Shown piece after piece: positions 1 through 5,692 of a stretch of DNA of 11,486 nt. The stretch covers positions 5,495 to 16,980 of the forward strand of contig MHJB01000019.1 in the NCBI GenBank assembly GCA_001817805.1, given 5' to 3'. Source of the stretch: Candidatus Colwellbacteria bacterium RIFCSPLOWO2_12_FULL_43_11. GTDB lineage: Bacteria; Patescibacteriota; Minisyncoccia; UBA6257; Colwellbacteraceae. Positions within the stretch are counted from its first letter, which is position 1; each line of letters begins with the position of its first letter. A model generated the notes under the pieces. It saw only the letters and a list, made by a program, of their open reading frames with translations. It did not search any database and was not told the origin of the DNA. The position numbers and the translations under genes are program-made.

Positions 1-1
1 A

Positions 2-487
2 ATACTAGCAATGTCTTTAGGAGTTTCTAAAAAGACCGTCAAAAAGGTCGCTGTTAAGTATGAAGGTCTGCCTTACCACTTAAGTCTCATTAGAAATTTT
101 AAAGGTAGAAAAATATATAACGATTCTTCTTCAACTAACCCCGATACGACTGCGGCCGCCATACTGGCTTTCCCAAACAACAACATCTTAATTATGGGAG
201 GTAAAGACAAGGGCCTGAACTATAAACCGATGGCTCTCGCTTTGAGGAAATCATCTATTAAATTAGTCGTGCTTATGGGAGAAAATAGTAAAAAGATTGC
301 CAAAGCTATTAAAGGCAATAAATATGTTTTTGCCAGAGATTTAAAATCGGCCGTGAATATTGCTCTTAAAAGATCTATCAAGGGAAGTTCAATAATATTT
401 TCTCCCGGCTCGGCCAGTTTTGATATGTTCAGAGATTATTACGACCGGGGTGATAAATTCGATAAGATTGTCCTTCAACTTAAGTAA
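2..487 (+). CDS. murD: UDP-N-acetylmuramoylalanine--D-glutamate ligase, C-terminal part (5' end outside window)
   Basis: This is the 3' end of a Mur ligase gene. MurD adds D-glutamate to UDP-MurNAc-L-Ala in the cytoplasm, an ATP-dependent step of peptidoglycan precursor synthesis. The reading frame is open from base 2 (I-L-A before the first internal Met), so the gene continues to the left of the window. What is visible is the C-terminal ligase domain: the segment YNDSSSTNPDTTAAA (family form NDSKATN), GGKDKG (the family GG-DKG loop with its substrate-contacting Lys), and the terminal FSPGSASFDMF...DRGDKF signature that is diagnostic for MurD. Oddity: the Lys of the usual NDSKATN motif is Ser here. 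The stop is TAA at 485-487, and a tRNA gene follows on the same strand. The domain assignment is clear. MurC is the nearest alternative, but the FSPGSASFDMF/DRGDKF ending favours MurD. Confidence 0.9.
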   Translation: MLAMSLGVSKKTVKKVAVKYEGLPYHLSLIRNFKGRKIYNDSSSTNPDTTAAAILAFPNNNILIMGGKDKGLNYKPMALALRKSSIKLVVLMGENSKKIAKAIKGNKYVFARDLKSAVNIALKRSIKGSSIIFSPGSASFDMFRDYYDRGDKFDKIVLQLK

Positions 488-523
488 ATTCAGGACAATC
501 CTGAATAAGATTGAAGGATTGTC
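466..523 (+). promoter_or_regulatory. Overlapping inverted repeats at the murD 3' end (alternative hairpins)
   Basis: Three mutually exclusive 8-bp helices can be drawn: GATTGTCC (466-473) with GGACAATC (493-500); GACAATCC (494-501) with GGATTGTC (516-523); and TCCTTCAA (471-478) with TTGAAGGA (511-518). The last downstream arm is followed by AAAAG, not a U tract, so this is not a standard intrinsic terminator. The right arm overlaps the -35 box of the tRNA promoter. Function is unknown. It may be an mRNA 3'-end stabiliser or a weak attenuator. Confidence 0.35.
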
Positions 524-547
524 AAAAGTCTAAAGAGTTAGTATAAT
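519..547 (+). promoter_or_regulatory. Promoter of tRNA-Asp
   Basis: A -35 box TTGTCA (519-524, 5 of 6 consensus) and a perfect -10 box TATAAT (542-547) are separated by exactly 17 bases. The predicted start, near 554, lies about 5 bases upstream of the mature tRNA 5' end. This is one of the best sigma70-type promoters in the window. Confidence 0.8.
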
Positions 548-558
548 CCGAATCGTTT

Positions 559-636
559 GCAGCCGTAGTGTAGCCTGGTTAACACGTCTCCCTGTCACGG
601 AGAAGATCACCGGTTCAAATCCGGCCGGCTGCGCCA
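559..636 (+). tRNA. tRNA-Asp (anticodon GTC)
   Basis: A full cloverleaf can be folded. Acceptor arm GCAGCCG (559-565) pairs perfectly with CGGCTGC (626-632). The D arm is GTGT/ACAC (568-585) with a GG in its loop. The anticodon stem TCTCC/GGAGA encloses loop CTGTCAC, giving anticodon GTC at 594-596. The variable loop is about 5 nt. The T arm has stem ACCGG/CCGGC around TTCAAAT; its outermost A-C pair does not match, while the other four do. Discriminator G (633) is followed by an encoded CCA (634-636). GTC decodes Asp codons GAC/GAT. The gene has its own promoter and a terminator that starts within two bases of the CCA. Confidence 0.95.
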
Positions 637-637
637 A

Positions 638-680
638 GAAACAAAAACACTACTCCTAATAGGGTAGTGTTTTTGTTTTC
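638..680 (+). terminator. Intrinsic terminator of tRNA-Asp, usable on both strands
   Basis: A 14-bp perfect stem (AACAAAAACACTAC at 640-653 with its complement at 664-677) can extend by a few inner pairs to a small loop around 656-661. It is flanked by A-rich sequence on the left and T-rich sequence on the right (TTTTTGTTTTC). It directly follows the tRNA CCA end. Confidence 0.85.
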
Positions 681-684
681 TTAT

Positions 685-836
685 TGGAGTAGTTGGACCG
701 GATTTGAACGAGGGGTGGGTCGGAGGGGAAACTTAGTGTCCCCTCCGTGTAGGAGATTATTCAGAACCGTGGGTTCTGAAAGCGCAGTCCCGCAGTACTG
801 CGGGACGAGCAGTTTAATTCCCGGCCGGCTGCGCCA
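685..836 (+). repeat. Unit 1: 152-nt element with tRNA-end-like inverted ends and three hairpin arms
   Basis: The left end (685-709) pairs with the right end (812-836) over 25 positions, with a one-base bulge on each side. Most pairs are Watson-Crick; the exceptions are two mismatches and four G-U pairs, and all four are G-U only in the + strand RNA. The ends copy the adjacent tRNA-Asp 3' end: 821-836 is an exact 16-base direct copy of 621-636, lying 200 bp away, and 698-709 is an exact 12-base inverted copy of 613-624. Inside are three hairpins: 721-729/739-747 (9 bp), 760-768/772-780 (9 bp, 3-nt loop) and a perfect 20-nt palindrome at 787-806. No ORF is present. It could be a MITE-like element derived from a tRNA end or a structured RNA; the sequence does not decide. 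Confidence 0.6.
787..806. repeat. Perfect 20-nt palindrome
   Basis: The half-site GTCCCGCAGT is followed immediately by its exact reverse complement. It forms the third arm of unit 1. The lack of a spacer and the high GC content resemble small genome-wide palindromic repeats, but only one copy lies in this window. Confidence 0.7.
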
Positions 837-843
837 CTAAACA

Positions 844-872
844 TAAAATACCCCTTAATAAGGGGTATTTTA
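844..872. terminator. Bidirectional intrinsic terminator between units 1 and 2
   Basis: A 13-bp perfect stem (TAAAATACCCCTT at 844-856, AAGGGGTATTTTA at 860-872) has a 3-nt loop, a GC-rich core and A/T-rich flanks, so it can act on both strands. On the minus strand it is the first convincing terminator downstream of gatA. On the + strand it follows the GCGCCA end of unit 1. Confidence 0.8.
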
Positions 873-875
873 TTT

Positions 876-1029
876 TAGCCGCCGATTGGATTTGAACCGC
901 GGAAAGGGGTCGGGAAAACTGGTTTTCCCGTGGTGGAAACCTGCCTGCCGGCAGGCAGGTATTAAAACCGCAAGGTTTTAAAATTAAATCGTGAATACGA
1001 TTTAATTGTGAAAATCCCCGGCTACGTCA
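876..1029 (+). repeat. Unit 2: second tRNA-end-like element with four hairpin arms
   Basis: This unit is related to unit 1. Shared blocks in the same order are GGATTTGAAC (700-709 and 888-897), GGGTCGG (717-723 and 907-913), a variable hairpin, then CCGTGnnGGA (745-754 and 928-937). The ends pair: TAGCCG (876-881) with CGGCTA (1019-1024), and GGATTT (888-893) with AAATCC (1012-1017), with a 6-nt bulge on the left. Interior arms are 911-919/922-930, a perfect 22-nt palindrome at 939-960, 962-969/974-981 with a GCAA loop, and 982-992/997-1007 with a 4-nt loop. The right boundary is approximate. No ORF is present. The unit lies in the 3' flank of gatA (minus strand). Confidence 0.55.
939..960. 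repeat. Perfect 22-nt GC-rich palindrome
   Basis: The half-site ACCTGCCTGCC is followed by its exact reverse complement. It forms the second arm of unit 2. From general recall, CCTGCC/GGCAGG palindromes recur in intergenic regions of some Parcubacteria genomes. Only one copy is visible here. Confidence 0.7.
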
Positions 1030-1037
1030 AAAATATT

Positions 1038-2474
1038 TTAAGCTCTCTCATAAATCTGCCCCAACCCTAAAATATCAGCCTCCCGCCAAGGACGACCGAT
1101 AAGCTGAAAGCCGATAGGTAATTTGGCCCCTCTCCCTTTTACCGGAATGGAAATGCCCGGCAAGCCCGCTAAGTTCAAGGGAATAGTAAAAATATCCGAT
1201 AAATACATATGTAGTGGGTTGTCGGTCTTTTCTCCAATCTTAAAAGCTGGCGTAGGGGCAACCGGAGTTAAAATAACATCCACTCCGCTTTTAAAAACAT
1301 TTTCAAAGTCTTCTTTTATAAGCCGTCTCACTTTTTGCGCTTTGGCATAATAAGCCTCGTAGTAACCGGCCGATAAAACGAATGTCCCCAGAATAATTCT
1401 CCTCTTAACCTCCGGACCAAAACCGGCGCCTTTATCTTCGTAATAAAGGTCGGTTAAATTTTTAGCCGCCTCTCTTGTCCCATACCTTATACCGTCAAGT
1501 CTGGATAAGTTAGTGCTGACTTCCGCGGGCATTATTATGTAGTAGACCGATAAGGCATATTTAGTGTGCGGTAAGCTTACTGGCTTTACTTTCAATCCCA
1601 AATTCTTTATTTCGGCAATTACTTTATCTATCGCCTCGCCCACTTCTTTATCCAAACCTTCAACGAAATATTCTTCCGGTATACCAACTGTTAAATTTTT
1701 TATATCGGCGAGACTTGGATTCGTAAGTTCGTCTCCGTAATCGGTTTGAAAGCTCGTTGCGTCTTTTGAATCATATCCGGCTATAGCTTTAAAGAGTATC
1801 GCCGCGTCTTCCACGGTTTTCCCGAAAGGACCAATCTGGTCTAAAGAGGAAGCCATAGCCATAAGCCCATAACGCGAAACAGCTCCATAAGTAGGCTTCA
1901 TGCCCACTACGCCGCAGAAAGAGGCTGGTTCCCTGATAGAACCGCCCGTATCCGATCCCAGAGCCGCTACTGCCATGTCCGATGCCACCGCCGCAGCCGA
2001 ACCACCCGAAGAGCCTCCCGGCACACGGCTCACATCATGTGGGTTCCTGGTAATTTGGAAAGCGGAGTTTTCGGTTGAGCTTCCCATAGCAAACTCATAT
2101 AAATTGGTTTTACCCAAAAATACCGCTTTGTTTTCTTTTAATTTCGCTATAACCGTAGCGTCGTAAGACGATTTATAGTCTTTAAGAATTTTTGAGCCGC
2201 CTGTGGCAATGGAGCCTTCTATAAGCATGTTGTCTTTTATGGCGATTGGCACACCTGCCAAAGAACTTAACTTTTCTCCGCTCGCCAAAGCTGCATCAAC
2301 TTCCCCGGCCCTAGCCAAAGCATCGTCCTTATGTAAACTAAGGAATGCCTTTATTTCTTTGTCTTTACTATCGATATAGTCGAATAAACTCTTGGTTACT
2401 TCTGTCGCCGAAAACTCCTTATCTCTAAGGCCTTCGCTGAACTTTTTAATTGTTAGTCCTTTTAGATTATCCAT
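1038..2474 (-). CDS. gatA: Aspartyl/glutamyl-tRNA(Asn/Gln) amidotransferase subunit A
   Basis: GatA is the glutaminase/amidase subunit of GatCAB. It releases ammonia from glutamine, which GatB uses to convert misacylated Asp-tRNA(Asn) or Glu-tRNA(Gln) to the correct amide forms. The 478-aa length is normal. Amidase-signature features are all present: catalytic Lys80 in AIKDN, cis-Ser155 in GGSSGGS, and nucleophile Ser179 in SDTGGSIR, followed by FCGVVGMKPTYGAVSRYGL and SSLDQIGP. The usual IRQPA reads IREPA here. The ATG shares one base with the gatC stop (TAATG), implying translational coupling. The stop TAA at 1038-1040 is followed by unit 2 and a terminator. GatB is not within the window. 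Confidence 0.95.
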   Translation of the reverse strand: MDNLKGLTIKKFSEGLRDKEFSATEVTKSLFDYIDSKDKEIKAFLSLHKDDALARAGEVDAALASGEKLSSLAGVPIAIKDNMLIEGSIATGGSKILKDYKSSYDATVIAKLKENKAVFLGKTNLYEFAMGSSTENSAFQITRNPHDVSRVPGGSSGGSAAAVASDMAVAALGSDTGGSIREPASFCGVVGMKPTYGAVSRYGLMAMASSLDQIGPFGKTVEDAAILFKAIAGYDSKDATSFQTDYGDELTNPSLADIKNLTVGIPEEYFVEGLDKEVGEAIDKVIAEIKNLGLKVKPVSLPHTKYALSVYYIIMPAEVSTNLSRLDGIRYGTREAAKNLTDLYYEDKGAGFGPEVKRRIILGTFVLSAGYYEAYYAKAQKVRRLIKEDFENVFKSGVDVILTPVAPTPAFKIGEKTDNPLHMYLSDIFTIPLNLAGLPGISIPVKGRGAKLPIGFQLIGRPWREADILGLGQIYERA

Positions 2475-2776
2475 TATTCGAAAACCGGTGGCACTTTAAG
2501 AAATCCCTTTTCTTCATCGGGAAAAGATTTCTGTAATTTTGAGCCGTCTGCCTCTCTTATTTTTTCGCCGTCCTGCCTTAATGTGTTTTTTAAATCCGTC
2601 CCTCCGGTAAGCGGTTTTATCTTGTCGGTATTCAAGCTCTGCAACTCTTTAAAATGCTCCAATATTTTATTTAAATCCTCGGAAAATTTAGCCTCCTCCT
2701 CGGGTGTTAACTTGATTCTGGCGAGCTTCGCCACATAATCTACTTTTAAGTCCATATTTTTATTAAGATAACTCAA
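2474..2776 (-). CDS. gatC: Aspartyl/glutamyl-tRNA amidotransferase subunit C
   Basis: GatC is the small subunit that wraps around GatA and stabilises the GatA-GatB contact. At 100 aa it has the typical length, with the family N-terminal pattern VDYVAKLARIKLTPEEEAKF followed by ILEHFKELQSLNTDKIKPL and a charged C-terminal part (LRQDGEKIREADG). Two starts are possible. The TTG at 2776 has an AAAGG ribosome-binding site about 6 bases upstream and gives the usual number of residues before VAKLAR. The ATG at 2755 (MDLKVDYV) lacks a nearby site. The TTG is preferred. The stop overlaps the gatA start by one base, so the two form an operon transcribed right to left. Confidence 0.9.
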   Translation of the reverse strand: MSYLNKNMDLKVDYVAKLARIKLTPEEEAKFSEDLNKILEHFKELQSLNTDKIKPLTGGTDLKNTLRQDGEKIREADGSKLQKSFPDEEKGFLKVPPVFE

Positions 2777-2832
2777 TAAAAACCTTTATTCAAGCCGAGC
2801 TGAATGTGTATTCGGATTTACATAAACTTGAA

Positions 2833-2855
2833 AGCTCCGCTTAAAAAACGGAGCT
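2833..2855 (-). terminator. Weak terminator-like hairpin between the 139-aa gene and gatC
   Basis: A 7-bp stem AGCTCCG (2833-2839)/CGGAGCT (2849-2855) encloses a 9-nt loop rich in T on the minus strand. Only a short T run follows the stem on that strand, so termination is uncertain. It lies just downstream of the hypothetical gene's stop and upstream of gatC. Confidence 0.4.
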
Positions 2856-2881
2856 CTCTCTCATTCGCGCTTTAATCCAAG

Positions 2882-3301
2882 TTAATCCCTGGGGAATCCT
2901 TCTGCCTGCATGGCTATTATTTGACTCCTCACTTCATTGAGGTCTTTGAGCTCAAGCTCATACCATGGTCCCACCAGGCGTTTTGCCCAAGCTAAGTGCC
3001 AGCTTTGAGGATAAGCGATTATATGAGTCTCAACTCTATAATGTTGCATATGGAGAACTACCTCCAAGGCAATCTTATACTTCTCCAGCAATTCTTTGTC
3101 CCGCAAGGTTGCAAAGCAGTTGCCTTCCTCAAGCATACGCATAGCCTCAAACACATCGCCGTGTTTGCGCCTAAGCATTTTCATTGGCTCTCTTATTAGC
3201 CTTCGGTCAGGAAAAAGCTTCCCAACAAACCTGGATATCTTCTTCTGTGTTTTTACGCGAATTTCGTCCACTTCCCCGTCAAAAACAATTGATGAGCGCA
3301 T
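2882..3301 (-). CDS. Hypothetical protein, 139 aa
   Basis: I do not recognise this protein. It is soluble-looking and basic in its N-terminal half (repeated Lys/Arg, e.g. KKISRFVGKLFPDRRLIREPMKMLRRK) and probably mostly helical. The second half contains HMQHYRVETHIIAYPQSWHLAW, rich in His and aromatic residues, and then an acidic, helical tail. No membrane segment, signal peptide or known catalytic motif is seen. The ATG start at 3301 has no Shine-Dalgarno, but a -10-like TAGAAT lies about 15 bases upstream, so the message may be nearly leaderless. It sits alone between ychF and gatC, with intergenic gaps of about 130 and 105 bases. Its length, clean start and lack of overlap support a real gene. 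It may be lineage-restricted. Confidence 0.7.
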   Translation of the reverse strand: MRSSIVFDGEVDEIRVKTQKKISRFVGKLFPDRRLIREPMKMLRRKHGDVFEAMRMLEEGNCFATLRDKELLEKYKIALEVVLHMQHYRVETHIIAYPQSWHLAWAKRLVGPWYELELKDLNEVRSQIIAMQAEGFPRD

Positions 3302-3315
3302 ACAATTGGCTGTTT

Positions 3316-3344
3316 ATTCTATGTATTTGAACAAACAGAATTAA
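3316..3344 (-). promoter_or_regulatory. Possible promoter of the 139-aa hypothetical gene
   Basis: On the minus strand, TTAATT (3344-3339, weak -35) is followed by a 17-base spacer and TAGAAT (3321-3316, 5 of 6 for -10). The predicted start, near 3309, gives a leader of about 8 bases before the ATG. Confidence 0.4.
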
Positions 3345-3352
3345 TTAATGAT

Positions 3353-3398
3353 AAGAAAGTCGACCTTTCTTTGGTAAAGAACTGGCTTGTTACCAGTT
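3353..3398 (-). other. Hairpins downstream of ychF
   Basis: The ychF 3' flank on the minus strand contains AACTGG/CCAGTT (3380-3385/3393-3398) and AAGAAAG/CTTTCTT (3353-3359/3365-3371). A competing pairing GGTAA/TTACC (3373-3377/3390-3394) overlaps the first. The second is followed by a T/A-rich run but not a clean U tract. It may act as a transcript 3' end or a weak terminator of the uvrC-ychF unit. Confidence 0.35.
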
Positions 3399-3432
3399 GG
3401 ATTAAATTACAATAAAATTAGGCTGAAGTCAA

Positions 3433-4443
3433 TTAACCGTGTTTTATTTCAAGCACGTCCCCGTCTTGAATAACGTACTCTTTGCCCTCTGTTTTTATAA
3501 TTCCTTTTTGTCGCGCTGAGGCCCAAGAACCGGATTCAAATAATTTCTCCCAATTCACCACATCCGCCCTAATAAATTTCTTCTCAAAGTCAGTATGTAT
3601 TTCACCAGCCGCTTCCGGCGCCTTAGCACCTTTTCTGATTGTCCAAGCCCTCGTCTCATCTTCACCAGTAGTTAAAAAACTTATCAGTCCCAAAATCTCA
3701 TAGGCTTTCTTTATAAGAAAATTTATGTCCGCTGCCAAACTTAAATCAGCCACAACGTACTCACCACCAGATGATTTTATTTTTTCTTTTAACTCTTCGG
3801 TTACATCGCCTTCTGCGCCGTTTAAAAGATACATTTGTGGCTTTGAAGTCAGAAGGCTTAGCTCCTCTACCGCAGGAGAGCTTAAAATTTCATCTCCCAT
3901 GCGCCTTACTTCCGTCCCGGTAGCAAGTCCTTCTTTAACCCGCTTCATCACGTCAAATGCCTTAATTTTTTCCTTATCCCCGCTTTTGGATTCTTTCTCC
4001 AGACTTTGAACTCTTTTATCGACAGTTTCCACGTCTTTCAAAACCAACTCGGTGTTGATTATGTCTATGTCCCTAATCGGATTAACATCGTTCTCCACAT
4101 GAATTATATCTCCCGCTTTAAATACTCTTACCACTTGCACCACCGCTCTCACATCCCGGATATGCGACAAGAATTGATTCCCCAATCCTTCTCCCTTATA
4201 AGCCCCCTTAACGAGCCCTGCTATGTCATAGAATTCAACTACCGCCGGCACTAGCTTTTTCGACTTACTCATCTCGGTCAATTTTGTAAGCCGTTCATCG
4301 GGCACGGTTACCACGCCCACATTAGGATCAATTGTAGCAAAAGGATAATTGGCAATATTAACCTCTTGTTTGGTTAAAAGTTTGAATAGGGTGGATTTAC
4401 CCACATTGGGGAGCCCCACTATGCCGATAGATATTTTTTTCAT
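3433..4443 (-). CDS. ychF: Ribosome-associated ATPase of the YchF/OLA1 family
   Basis: YchF is an Obg-related P-loop NTPase that prefers ATP and binds ribosomes; it is linked to translation and stress responses. The 336-aa sequence is slightly shorter than the common ~363. In order it shows: the G1 P-loop GLPNVGKST (10-18), the YPFATIDPNVGVV switch (33-45), G3 DIAGLVKGAYKGEGLGNQFLSHIR (73-96), the NTEL element (130-133) that replaces the GTP-specifying NKxD, a central coiled-coil-like region (about 135-180), and a C-terminal TGS domain (about 252-336) ending in the characteristic IQDGDVLEIKHG. Its ATG overlaps the uvrC TGA stop by four bases (ATGA), so it is co-transcribed with uvrC and probably translationally coupled. 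No strong ribosome-binding site is seen. Confidence 0.95.
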   Translation of the reverse strand: MKKISIGIVGLPNVGKSTLFKLLTKQEVNIANYPFATIDPNVGVVTVPDERLTKLTEMSKSKKLVPAVVEFYDIAGLVKGAYKGEGLGNQFLSHIRDVRAVVQVVRVFKAGDIIHVENDVNPIRDIDIINTELVLKDVETVDKRVQSLEKESKSGDKEKIKAFDVMKRVKEGLATGTEVRRMGDEILSSPAVEELSLLTSKPQMYLLNGAEGDVTEELKEKIKSSGGEYVVADLSLAADINFLIKKAYEILGLISFLTTGEDETRAWTIRKGAKAPEAAGEIHTDFEKKFIRADVVNWEKLFESGSWASARQKGIIKTEGKEYVIQDGDVLEIKHG

Positions 4444-5624
4444 AAGTTTGGTAAAAGTTTATCATGCCTGAGCCTCCTATGATAAGTGATGGCAAATCTG
4501 TGCGCTTCATCTCTCACTTGAATCAAGGTTTTTTCTTTTACGCCATCCGGAATATTGCCGATAAACTCGTTCTTATCCCTATCGGGTCCTTTGGCTATAC
4601 CTATTATGGGAATTTTCATCCCTGCTTCCTCAAAAACCTTTTTGGCGGCGTTGACCTGCGGCTTGCCTCCATCTATGAGTATTAGCCCCGGCAAAGGCCA
4701 GTTGTTATTAAGTCTACGGCTAAGAATCTCTCTAAGCATGCCCGTGTCGTCCGGTTTAAAAATAGTCTTAATCCTAAACTTCTTGTACTCGCTCTTCATG
4801 GGCTCACTATTCACAAAAACCACCATACTCCCTACGGCCGAAGTACCAGAAATATTGGAAATATCGTAACCCTCAATCCTAAACGAGCCTTCGGTTTTAT
4901 GTTCGGATTCCTTAATAAGAGCCGTATCTTGTATATGCTGCAACGCAAAAATCCTCCGCTTGAGCTTTTCCGCTTTTTCAAAATCAAGCCGCTTACTTGC
5001 CAGAATCATTTCTTTCTTCAAATCGTTTAGAACTCTTTTCTTTTTACCGTTAAGGAAAAGTTTTATATGGCGGATATTTTCCATACAATCCTCGCGACTT
5101 ATCGTATTGATGCAAGTTCCCGGACATAACCCTATTTCATAATCAAAACAAGCTCTCTTAAATGAGCCGATTTTCTCGGGCGAATGTATGTTAAACGGAA
5201 ATATCTTTCTTATGAGACGCAGAGCAATTCTCGCGGATGTTGCCGAAGTAAATGGGCCAAACCTGACTCCCCCGACTTTGCTCTTGCCTCTCACCAAAAG
5301 AACTCGAGGAAATCTGTCTTTAGTAATCTCAATGAATAAAAAGCTGGTGCCGTCTTTCTCTCTAATATTATAAGGCGGCTCATGTTTTTTAATCAGTTCC
5401 GCTTCAAGTATTAAAGCCTCCAGCGCCGAATCGGTTTTAAAATAATCAATCTTCTTTATTTCGCTAATAAGTTTTTCAATTCTTGCTTCGTTGGCTTTTA
5501 TGAAATAACTAGAAACACGCCGCCTTAAATTACCGGCTTTACCCACATAAAGAAGTTTGCCGCCCGTTCCTTTCATCAAGTAAACTCCGGGCGAATCGGG
5601 CATATTTTTATAAAACTTATTCAT
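4440..5624 (-). CDS. uvrC: Excinuclease ABC subunit C, short form lacking the C-terminal (HhH)2 domain
   Basis: UvrC makes the two incisions flanking a lesion in nucleotide excision repair. At 394 aa it is about 200 shorter than E. coli UvrC. In order: an N-terminal GIY-YIG nuclease (GVY at 13-15, LYVGKAGNLRRRVSSYF at 25-41, probable catalytic Glu74, Asn86); a Cys-rich linker (Cys159, Cys167, Cys171); a UVR motif for UvrB contact (about 207-229); and an RNase H-like nuclease (GYDISNISGT with Asp254, LILIDGGKPQ with Asp318, RDEAHRFA with His375). The protein stops right after FAITYHRRLR, where the tandem helix-hairpin-helix DNA-binding domain normally begins. The first Cys of the family's four-Cys (Fe-S) set is absent. 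The ATG is preceded by a promoter giving an almost leaderless mRNA. It overlaps ychF by 4 bases. Confidence 0.93.
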   Translation of the reverse strand: MNKFYKNMPDSPGVYLMKGTGGKLLYVGKAGNLRRRVSSYFIKANEARIEKLISEIKKIDYFKTDSALEALILEAELIKKHEPPYNIREKDGTSFLFIEITKDRFPRVLLVRGKSKVGGVRFGPFTSATSARIALRLIRKIFPFNIHSPEKIGSFKRACFDYEIGLCPGTCINTISREDCMENIRHIKLFLNGKKKRVLNDLKKEMILASKRLDFEKAEKLKRRIFALQHIQDTALIKESEHKTEGSFRIEGYDISNISGTSAVGSMVVFVNSEPMKSEYKKFRIKTIFKPDDTGMLREILSRRLNNNWPLPGLILIDGGKPQVNAAKKVFEEAGMKIPIIGIAKGPDRDKNEFIGNIPDGVKEKTLIQVRDEAHRFAITYHRRLRHDKLLPNL

Positions 5625-5635
5625 AACTAAAAGTT

Positions 5636-5664
5636 ATCTTACAGCCGAATCTCTAAATTGACAA
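5636..5664 (-). promoter_or_regulatory. Promoter of uvrC-ychF
   Basis: On the minus strand, TTGTCA (5664-5659) and TAAGAT (5641-5636, 4 of 6) are separated by 17 bases. The predicted start, near 5629, leaves only about 5 bases before the uvrC ATG (5624), and no ribosome-binding site is seen. The -35 overlaps the + strand TTGACA of the ncRNA promoter. Confidence 0.5.
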
Positions 5665-5686
5665 AACATATTTAAGATTGTAAATT
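5658..5686 (+). promoter_or_regulatory. Promoter of the intergenic ncRNA
   Basis: A perfect -35 TTGACA (5658-5663), a 17-base spacer and TAAATT (5681-5686, 4 of 6 for -10) point rightward. The predicted start is near 5693, upstream of the long closing helix of the RNA. Confidence 0.6.
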
Positions 5687-5692
5687 TAACTT

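Noticed and set aside
685..836. A second tRNA gene on the minus strand, because its 3' end reads like TTCAAATCC...ACTCCA
   Set aside because: No 5' acceptor strand pairs with its CAACTAC, no D arm or anticodon arm is present, and the interior is three perfect hairpins. It fits an inverted copy of the tRNA-Asp end better.
685..1029. CRISPR array
   Set aside because: The repeated blocks occur only twice, are not evenly spaced with unique spacers, and the arms are palindromes that differ from one another. No cas genes are nearby.
685..1029. Integron attC sites or a prophage att pair at the tRNA 3' end
   Set aside because: No integrase gene, no GTTRRRY/RYYYAAC core pairs, and only 200 bp between the 16-base direct repeats. 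It may be a remnant, but nothing beyond the duplication supports integration.
4440..4443. TGA recoded as an amino acid (as in Gracilibacteria)
   Set aside because: The uvrC TGA sits exactly at the ychF start and the frame would otherwise run on without homology. The other genes use TAA or TAG, and no internal TGA is needed in any gene.
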